A stretch of 6,889 nt of DNA from an uncultured Gemmiger sp. (GTDB taxonomy: Bacteria > Bacillota > Clostridia > Oscillospirales > Ruminococcaceae), in NCBI GenBank assembly GCA_959018215.1, contig CAUEKL010000128.1, positions 1 to 6,889 of the forward strand, in the 5' to 3' direction. The position numbers were made by a program, and so were the translations under genes. Below are positions 1 to 4,652 of this stretch, one piece after another (position 1 is the stretch's first letter; each line of letters begins with the position of its first letter). The notes beneath the pieces are model-generated. The model was not told the origin of the DNA, ran no database searches, and saw only the letters and a list, made by a program, of their open reading frames with translations.

Positions 1-136
1 TGCGCATGTGGGTAGGGTACAGATAAACTTTCTTATACCGCAGCGAACGAAAAAAGCAAAGATGCGCCTTCGACAAAATGGGATTGTAAAATCGCGGAAA
101 AATCTTTCGTTTTGGGGTGAAAACGCCGCCGAACCA

Positions 137-145
137 TGCTATAAT
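137..145 (+). promoter_or_regulatory. extended -10 promoter for the comEA-like/ppk1 operon
   Basis: The sequence TGCTATAAT combines a perfect -10 hexamer (140-145) with the TGn extension (137-139), which is typical of a sigma-A promoter. No good -35 hexamer lies 16-18 bases upstream (117-122 reads GTGAAA); the extended -10 would compensate. Transcription should start near 152, giving a leader of about 38 bases before the first gene. A short inverted repeat, CGTTTT-N6-AAAACG (108-125), covers the -35 position and could be an operator, but this is not demonstrated. Confidence 0.75.
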
Positions 146-177
146 GACAACATAGTGGCAGTCTGCCGCTTCAAAGC

Positions 178-183
178 GAGGTG
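178..183 (+). promoter_or_regulatory. ribosome binding site supporting a TTG start at 190
   Basis: GAGGTG lies six bases before the TTG at 190. It overlaps the alternative GTG start at 181, which would then have no usable Shine-Dalgarno sequence. This favours the shorter protein. Confidence 0.6.
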
Positions 184-189
184 TCGGAT

Positions 190-546
190 TTGAAACAGAC
201 CACCCGGCGGGATGCCGCCCTGCTGCTTGGCGTGACGGTGACGGGGATGCTGGCGATCCTTTTGGGGGCCTGCTTCCTCATTGCACCGGTGTGGCAGCCG
301 GGATATGGAATCCGACAAAAAGAAGCCGTTTGCACATCACAACTGTCTGTGAACCCCAACACCGCCGATCTGGAAGAGCTGATGACCTTGCCCGGCGTTG
401 GGCAGCAAAAGGCGGAGGCCATTCTGGACTACCGTCAAAAAAACGGTCCGTTTCTCTGTGCGGAAGATATGGCTGATGTGCCGGGCATTACCATACAGAT
501 GGTAAAAGAGTGGGCCGACTGCCTGACCCTGAACCCCGAATTTTAA
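190..546 (+). CDS. ComEA-like membrane-anchored helix-hairpin-helix protein
   Basis: The predicted protein has 118 residues. It has a short N-terminus with Arg6-Arg7, one hydrophobic segment at about 9-33, a linker, and a ComEA-type helix-hairpin-helix domain at about 51-116. The first hairpin is LPGVG (67-71), preceded by the family signature NPNTADLEEL (55-64) and followed by AILDYRQKNGPF (77-88); VPGI (97-100) forms the second hairpin. Family members bind double-stranded DNA non-specifically at the outer face of the membrane during natural transformation. The protein lacks the SLBB domain that precedes the HhH region in B. subtilis ComEA, and comEC does not follow it, so a role in DNA uptake is inferred from the fold only. 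I chose the TTG start at 190 because GAGGTG (178-183) is a well-placed ribosome binding site. The GTG at 181 is in frame but has no site of its own. The next gene starts 16 bases after the stop. Confidence 0.85.
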   Translation: MKQTTRRDAALLLGVTVTGMLAILLGACFLIAPVWQPGYGIRQKEAVCTSQLSVNPNTADLEELMTLPGVGQQKAEAILDYRQKNGPFLCAEDMADVPGITIQMVKEWADCLTLNPEF

Positions 547-547
547 A

Positions 548-555
548 AAGGAGGG
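548..555 (+). promoter_or_regulatory. strong ribosome binding site of ppk1
   Basis: AAGGAGGG lies seven bases before the TTG at 563, close to ideal complementarity to the 3' end of 16S rRNA. It fixes TTG as the ppk1 start and begins one base after the stop codon of the preceding gene. Confidence 0.85.
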
Positions 556-562
556 CGTTGTT

Positions 563-2770
563 TTGGACACGACCGAGAGTATTTTTATCAATCGTGAATT
601 GAGCTGGCTGGACTTTGACAGCCGGGTGCTGGCGCTGGCCAAGGAAAAAAGCGTACCCCTGGGCGAGCGCATCAAGTTTGCGGCTATCTTTGGCAGCAAC
701 ATGGATGAATTTTTCATGGTGCGTGTGGGGTCGCTGTATGACCAGACCCTTCTCAAGAACAACAAGCTGGATATTGTCACCCATATGACCGCTTCGGAGC
801 AGATCGCCGCCATCACCCCCCGTGTGGCCGAACTGCAGACCAAGTGCGATAAATACTGGCAGCATCTGGTCAGTGCGCTGGCGGACAACGGCTACAAGAA
901 GCTGGACTTCAACAAGCTAGACAAACAGCAGGAGCACTTCTGGAAAGCCTATTTCCAGCGGGAGATCTTCCCCATCCTCAGCCCGCAGATCGTGGACCAG
1001 CGCCATCCGTTCCCCTTCCTGCGCAACAAGGAGATCTACTTCATCGTGCAGCTGTACACCAAGGCGGACGGTGTGCACTACGGCATCATCCCCATCAGCA
1101 ACCAGTTTGAGCGGGTGCTGTACATGAAGGACGGCAACACCACCTACTTCGCCTTTGTGGAAGAGCTCATTGCCCATTACGCTTCGGCCATCTTCCGCAA
1201 GAATGCGGTGCAGAAATCCTGCCTGTTCCGGGTCACCCGCAACGCCGACATCACGGTGGACGAGGGCATGATGGACCATGACATCGACTTCCGCGATGTG
1301 ATGAGCGAGCTGCTGAAAAAGCGCCGCAAGCTGGCGGCCGTGCGCCTGCAGTTCTGGCCGGAAGGTCCGCAGGATATCGTCAAGTTCCTGCGGGATAAGC
1401 TGGTGGTCCCGGCGGACCGCTGCTATGTGCAGACGTCCCCCCTGGATTCCGGCTGCCTGTTCCGTCTGGCCAGCCGTATCTCCGCAGACGGCAATGCTTC
1501 GCTGTTCTATCCGGTGGCCCGGCCCATCCAGGCGCCCGCCGGCTACGACCTGTATAAAGAGGCCCACGAGCATGACGTGCTCATCGCCTACCCCTATCAG
1601 AGCATCCGTCCCTTCATCCGGATGCTGCTCAAGGCCGGTGCCGACCCCAACGTGGTCTCCATCAAGATGACGCTGTACCGCATGGCCAGCGACTCCCAGA
1701 TCGTCCAGGCCCTGATCGCCGCCGCCGAAAACGGCAAGGAAGTGGTGGCCATGGTGGAGCTGCGCGCCCGCTTTGACGAGCAGAACAACATCGACTGGTC
1801 CAAACAGCTGGAGGAGGCGGGCTGCACCGTCTTTTACGGCTTTGATGATTACAAGGTCCACTCCAAGCTGACCCTGATTACCAGCAAGGTGGACGGCAAG
1901 TACCATTACCTGACCCAGATCGGCACCGGCAACTACAACGAAAAGACCAGTGAGCAGTACACCGACCTTTCCTTCATTACCTCCCGCCAGGAAATCGGCG
2001 AGGAAGCCAGCGCCGTGTTCAACAACATGGCCCTGCAGCGCCTGACCAGTGAGGCCGACACCATGCTGGTGGCTCCGCTGCGGTTCAAGACGGTTCTGCT
2101 GGCCGAGATGGATAAGCAGATCGCCAAGGCCCGCCGGGGTGAGCGCGCCTCCATGATCCTCAAGAACAACTCCATCAACGACCCCCAGATCATCGAGAAG
2201 ATCAGCGAGGCCAGCTGTGCGGGCGTTCGGGTGGATATGATCGTCCGCGGTATCTGCTGCGTGCGTGCCGGAGTGCCCGGCAAGACCGAGAACGTGCACA
2301 TCCGCAGCATTGTGGGCCGCTATCTGGAACACTCCCGCATCTATTGCTTTGGTGACGGGGAGGATATGCACATCTATATCGCCTCCGGTGACTTCCTCAC
2401 CCGCAACACCGAGCGCCGTGTGGAAGTGGGCGTCCGGGTAGATGACAAGCGCATTGCCCGGCAGCTGCGGGGCATTCTGGACCTGCAGCTGCGGGATACC
2501 GTCAACGCCCGGGTCATGCAACCGGACGGCAGCTACACCAAGGTCAAGCCCGCCGAGGGCGAACCGCCGGTGGACAGCCAGATGGCCATGTATGGCTATT
2601 TCCAGCATGCCTTTGAGCGTCTGGACCCGCCGGAACAGACCCCGGCGCCGGTGCGCAAACCGGTTTCTTCGGTCACGGCGCCCCGCCCGCATCCCCAGGT
2701 GCGCCGGGACAGCGCCCGGTTCCGCGGTTTGTTTGAAAGTCTGCGCGGCCTGGGCAACAACAAGAAGTAA
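563..2770 (+). CDS. ppk1: polyphosphate kinase 1
   Basis: This 735-residue protein should reversibly transfer the ATP gamma-phosphate onto a growing polyphosphate chain through a phospho-histidine intermediate. All PPK1 regions are present in order. The N-terminal domain has INRELSWLDF (9-18) and GSNMDEFFMVRVG (44-56), including the Asn (46) equivalent to the ATP-binding Asn45 of E. coli. The middle domain follows. The two phospholipase-D-like C-terminal domains carry LYRMA (371-375, Arg373), ELRARFDE (399-406, Arg403), KVHSKL (431-436, His433) and YLEHSRI (587-593, His590). His433 and His590 correspond to E. coli His435 (phosphorylated) and His592; Arg373 and Arg403 correspond to Arg375 and Arg405. 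The constant offset of two residues supports the alignment. After about residue 690 there is a Pro- and Arg-rich tail to 735 that seems extra to the catalytic core. The start is the TTG at 563. The gene lies between a comEA-like gene and an SRPBCC gene, apparently in one operon; no ppx gene is visible. Confidence 0.97.
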   Translation: MDTTESIFINRELSWLDFDSRVLALAKEKSVPLGERIKFAAIFGSNMDEFFMVRVGSLYDQTLLKNNKLDIVTHMTASEQIAAITPRVAELQTKCDKYWQHLVSALADNGYKKLDFNKLDKQQEHFWKAYFQREIFPILSPQIVDQRHPFPFLRNKEIYFIVQLYTKADGVHYGIIPISNQFERVLYMKDGNTTYFAFVEELIAHYASAIFRKNAVQKSCLFRVTRNADITVDEGMMDHDIDFRDVMSELLKKRRKLAAVRLQFWPEGPQDIVKFLRDKLVVPADRCYVQTSPLDSGCLFRLASRISADGNASLFYPVARPIQAPAGYDLYKEAHEHDVLIAYPYQSIRPFIRMLLKAGADPNVVSIKMTLYRMASDSQIVQALIAAAENGKEVVAMVELRARFDEQNNIDWSKQLEEAGCTVFYGFDDYKVHSKLTLITSKVDGKYHYLTQIGTGNYNEKTSEQYTDLSFITSRQEIGEEASAVFNNMALQRLTSEADTMLVAPLRFKTVLLAEMDKQIAKARRGERASMILKNNSINDPQIIEKISEASCAGVRVDMIVRGICCVRAGVPGKTENVHIRSIVGRYLEHSRIYCFGDGEDMHIYIASGDFLTRNTERRVEVGVRVDDKRIARQLRGILDLQLRDTVNARVMQPDGSYTKVKPAEGEPPVDSQMAMYGYFQHAFERLDPPEQTPAPVRKPVSSVTAPRPHPQVRRDSARFRGLFESLRGLGNNKK

Positions 2771-2814
2771 ACCCGGGCATTGGTATCAGGAAAAAATAAG
2801 GGGAGAGCAAAACC

Positions 2815-3195
2815 ATGAAAACCTGCGTTGTCACTGCCAGTTACAGTTGCCCGCCTGCCAAGGTGTGGCTGTACCTGACCAACCCGAACCTCAATCACTG
2901 GCGCACCGACCTGAATGAGGCGGTCATCGATTCCGACGGCCAGCACATTCAGGAAAAGAACAAGGACGGCAGTGTGACCGAAGTGCAGATCGTGGAGGCG
3001 GAAAAGCCCCGCCGTCTGCGCTGCACCTTCACCCGCGGCCGGATCAGCGGTTCCTTCACCGCAATCCTGCTGGGCGGCGGCGACGCTACCAGCCTGGAAT
3101 GTACCATGGAAGTGGCGGGCATGGGCCTGTTTGCCAAGCCCAAAAAAGGCCTGGAAGAACGCCTGGAAATGCTGCACAAGGCGCTGGGCGACTGA
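2815..3195 (+). CDS. small SRPBCC (START-like) fold protein
   Basis: The predicted protein has 126 residues, with no signal peptide or membrane segment, so it is probably cytoplasmic. The N-terminal pattern is characteristic of SRPBCC/polyketide-cyclase-like proteins: a beta strand (about 3-11), then PPAKVWLYLTNPNLNHW (13-29), where the VW-x-hydrophobic-TNP helix precedes a tryptophan. Alternating strands follow (about 34-100), then a long C-terminal helix (about 108-124) that would close the hydrophobic pocket. The family binds hydrophobic ligands or acts as a lipid or polyketide carrier, cyclase or co-chaperone; the ligand here cannot be told from sequence. The ATG at 2815 follows AAGGGGAGAG (2798-2807) with seven bases between. 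The gene begins 44 bases after ppk1 with no terminator between, so co-transcription is likely. A terminator lies 24 bases after its stop. Confidence 0.8.
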   Translation: MKTCVVTASYSCPPAKVWLYLTNPNLNHWRTDLNEAVIDSDGQHIQEKNKDGSVTEVQIVEAEKPRRLRCTFTRGRISGSFTAILLGGGDATSLECTMEVAGMGLFAKPKKGLEERLEMLHKALGD

Positions 3196-3219
3196 GTCGG
3201 CATACCATTCTGTACAAGC

Positions 3220-3269
3220 GACCCGGAACGGGAACTCTTATGCGAGAGCCTGTTCCGGGTCTTGCTTTG
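3220..3269 (+). terminator. rho-independent terminator of the ppk1 operon
   Basis: GACCCGGAACGGG (3220-3232) pairs with CCTGTTCCGGGTC (3249-3261). The first ten base pairs are perfect, then one G-U and two G-C pairs. After a two-base mismatch, CTC (3235-3237) pairs with GAG (3244-3246) around a six-base loop, TTATGC. The tail TTGCTTTG (3262-3269) is only moderately U-rich; a run of seven T follows at 3288-3294. The hairpin sits just after the SRPBCC gene and before the M23 gene, so it separates two transcription units. Confidence 0.85.
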
Positions 3270-3276
3270 TCCGCAC

Positions 3277-3302
3277 ATACCCGCACGTTTTTTTGCATAC
3301 CT
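3277..3302 (+). promoter_or_regulatory. possible sporulation sigma (sigma-E/sigma-K-like) promoter before the M23/M50 pair
   Basis: The elements are ATA (3277-3279), a 16-base spacer, then CATACCTT (3296-3303). In B. subtilis, sigma-E promoters have an ATA-containing -35 about 16-18 bases before a -10 like CATACAnT; sigma-K -10 elements also begin CATA. The match is partial at the 3' part of the -10. I see no good sigma-A promoter between the terminator and the gene. The call rests on short motifs and is tentative. Confidence 0.28.
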
Positions 3303-3335
3303 TGTTTCATGGGCGGCCGGGCAGTGCTGCCCCAT

Positions 3336-3343
3336 GGGGGAGG
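3336..3343 (+). promoter_or_regulatory. ribosome binding site fixing the M23 gene start at 3352
   Basis: GGGGGAGG lies eight bases before the ATG at 3352. An in-frame ATG at 3334 and a TTG inside the terminator tail at 3262 would give longer products but have no comparable site. Confidence 0.75.
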
Positions 3344-3351
3344 AAAAGACC

Positions 3352-4167
3352 ATGTGGGAAAACGCAACGCCGAAACCGACGCCACCCCGGACGGAGACGG
3401 CAAAACCGGCAGCATCAAAGCCGGAAAAACAGGGGGACTATGTGCTGCTTGTCCAGATCATTCTGTGCCTGCTTCTGTTCGGCTTTTTGTATACGGCCGG
3501 ATTCATGGGCTGGCCGGTGTACCGGCAGCTGCGCATCGGCTACGAAACCGCCATGCAGGCCCCGGGGCCGGAGGTCTTTGCCGAGAACCGGAATTTTCTC
3601 AAGTTTACCCAGCAGGCGTGTGCGGATTTATGGCAGTCGGTGCAGGAGGTGATGGGGGAGCTGAACGCGGCGGAGCCTGCCACGGCAGAAACTGCCCGGC
3701 CGGTGCATGCCGCCAAGAAACCCGCCCCGGCGGGCAGCAGCACCGAATGCTACCTGCCGCCTTTTTCCCTGGTGTTTCCGCTGCCGGATGGCATCGGCGC
3801 CGGGACCTCCGGCTACGGGTGGCGGACCGACCCGGTCACAGGGGAAGGGGAGGAGTTCCACACCGGCGCCGACCTCTCCGCTGCGGAAGGCACCCCGGTG
3901 TTTGCGGCGGCGGACGGCGTGGTGCGGGTGGCGGCCGCTCATGCCAGCTACGGCAACTACGTCCGCATCCTGCACGCCAACGGGGACGAGACTCTTTACG
4001 CGCATATGAAGTATCTGTATGTGCACGGGGGGCAGAGTGTGCGGCAGGGGCAGGTGATCGGCGCTTCGGGGCAGACCGGCAACGTCACCGGGCCCCACCT
4101 GCATTTTGAGCTGTTTCATGAGGGCATCCGCTATGATCCCGCCCAGGCGCTGGAAGACGCCCTCTGA
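3352..4167 (+). CDS. M23 (LytM) family membrane protein, SpoIVFA-like by context
   Basis: This 271-residue protein has a short Pro/Lys-rich N-terminus (1-29), one membrane segment (about 30-54), an extracytoplasmic linker that is Ala/Pro-rich around 106-128, and a C-terminal M23 peptidase domain (about 138-262). The zinc ligands of active M23 enzymes are all visible: HTGAD (His170, Asp174) and GPHLHFE (His249, His251). YAHM supplies the catalytic-site His218. The family are zinc endopeptidases that cut peptidoglycan cross-bridges, or in some cases non-catalytic scaffolds. The gene overlaps a downstream M50 protease gene. In B. subtilis, SpoIVFA (also a one-pass membrane protein with a LytM-like domain) holds and inhibits the M50 protease SpoIVFB in the outer forespore membrane, and the same gene order suggests that role here. 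A SpoIIQ-like role or a plain cell-wall hydrolase are alternatives. The ATG at 3352 is chosen for its ribosome binding site. Confidence 0.85.
   Translation: MWENATPKPTPPRTETAKPAASKPEKQGDYVLLVQIILCLLLFGFLYTAGFMGWPVYRQLRIGYETAMQAPGPEVFAENRNFLKFTQQACADLWQSVQEVMGELNAAEPATAETARPVHAAKKPAPAGSSTECYLPPFSLVFPLPDGIGAGTSGYGWRTDPVTGEGEEFHTGADLSAAEGTPVFAAADGVVRVAAAHASYGNYVRILHANGDETLYAHMKYLYVHGGQSVRQGQVIGASGQTGNVTGPHLHFELFHEGIRYDPAQALEDAL
4120..4124 (+). promoter_or_regulatory. ribosome binding site of the M50 protease gene, inside the M23 gene
   Basis: GAGGG lies eight bases before the ATG at 4133, within the coding sequence of the M23 gene. It supports that ATG over in-frame ATG 4118 and TTG 4106, which lack a clear site. 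Confidence 0.5.
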
Positions 4168-4582
4168 TGTCCCGGTGCGCCTGCGGGCGCCGGGGGTGTC
4201 CCTGTTTTTGCTGGCCCTCTCCCTTTTATATGATCACACCGGGATTCTGCGGTGGGGATTGCTGTGCGCCGTTCTGCACGAGGCCGGACACCTGCTGGCA
4301 TGGGGAGTGCTGGTGCGGCGGATGCCCCGGCTGGAAGTGTCGGCTCTGGGCATCTGCCTGTGCATGCGGGGGATCGCACTGCCTCCGGCCAGGGAAAAAC
4401 TGCTGGCCGCGGCAGGTCCTGTGACCAACCTGCTGCTGTGCGCGGCGGGGGTGTTGTGCATGGACCGGTGGGGCTATACCTATAACGGATACTGGTTTGT
4501 TTCGGCCAATCTTTTGCTGGGACTTTTTCACCTTCTGCCCCTGCCCGGGCTGGACGGGGCCCGGCTGTTCCGGAATTTTTGA
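4133..4582 (+). CDS. small M50 (site-2-type) intramembrane metalloprotease, SpoIVFB-like
   Basis: The predicted protein has 149 residues and is largely hydrophobic, with about four membrane segments (around 20-33, 38-60, 90-110 and 121-146). The zinc-protease signature HEAGH (49-53) is in the second. GPVTN (95-99), in the third, matches the conserved GPxxN motif of the family. LPLPGLDGAR (135-144) supplies the third zinc ligand, Asp141. Site-2 proteases cleave substrates within or near the membrane; B. subtilis SpoIVFB cleaves pro-sigma-K. The gene overlaps the M23 (SpoIVFA-like) gene by 35 bases, so the two are probably translationally coupled. Two oddities stand out. The protein ends seven residues after LDG, lacking the further helices and CBS domain of B. 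subtilis SpoIVFB. The position usually occupied by Asn in the NLLPxxxLDG motif is His133. It may be a minimal active enzyme or a truncated one. Confidence 0.8.
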   Translation: MIPPRRWKTPSDVPVRLRAPGVSLFLLALSLLYDHTGILRWGLLCAVLHEAGHLLAWGVLVRRMPRLEVSALGICLCMRGIALPPAREKLLAAAGPVTNLLLCAAGVLCMDRWGYTYNGYWFVSANLLLGLFHLLPLPGLDGARLFRNF

Positions 4583-4587
4583 ATCCA

Positions 4588-4617
4588 TTTGCATTTGGCA
4601 GGGGAATCGGGTACAAT
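4588..4617 (+). promoter_or_regulatory. probable sigma-A promoter for the radical SAM operon
   Basis: TACAAT (4612-4617) is a good -10 match. TTTGCA (4588-4593) lies 18 bases upstream and TTGCAT (4589-4594) 17 bases upstream; either is a moderate -35. The element occupies the 70-base gap between the M50 gene and the radical SAM gene, the only non-coding space there. It would let the radical SAM genes be transcribed independently of the M23/M50 pair. Confidence 0.5.
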
Positions 4618-4652
4618 AGCAGATATAAAAAATCATGGAAGGATAGGACACT

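Noticed and set aside
1..24. Possible last codons of an upstream gene (stop TAG at 13-15 in frame 1, TAA at 22-24 in frame 3)
   Set aside because: Only a few codons are visible, so neither frame can be tied to a protein.
8..193. Short + strand open frame of 61 codons before the first gene
   Set aside because: It spans the promoter at 137-145 and has no ribosome binding site. Its composition is unlike the neighbouring genes, and it resembles no family I know.
917..2692. 591-codon open frame on the - strand opposite ppk1
   Set aside because: It is in codon-to-codon register with ppk1. It stays open because TTA, CTA and TCA codons are rare in this GC-rich gene. The translation is low-complexity (rich in His, Gly, Val and Leu) with no recognisable domain.
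2771..2814. Possible terminator between ppk1 and the SRPBCC gene
   Set aside because: There is only a short CCCGGG palindrome, with no adequate stem or T-run.
3262..3351. N-terminal extension of the M23 protein from an upstream TTG or from the ATG at 3334
   Set aside because: The TTG is in the terminator tail, and neither start has a ribosome binding site as good as that of the ATG at 3352. The extension contains no conserved motif.
3099..4109. 336-codon + strand frame overlapping the SRPBCC and M23 genes
   Set aside because: It is a frame shadow: the other frames encode recognisable SRPBCC and M23 domains, it crosses the terminator hairpin, and its product is low-complexity Gly/Arg/Ala.
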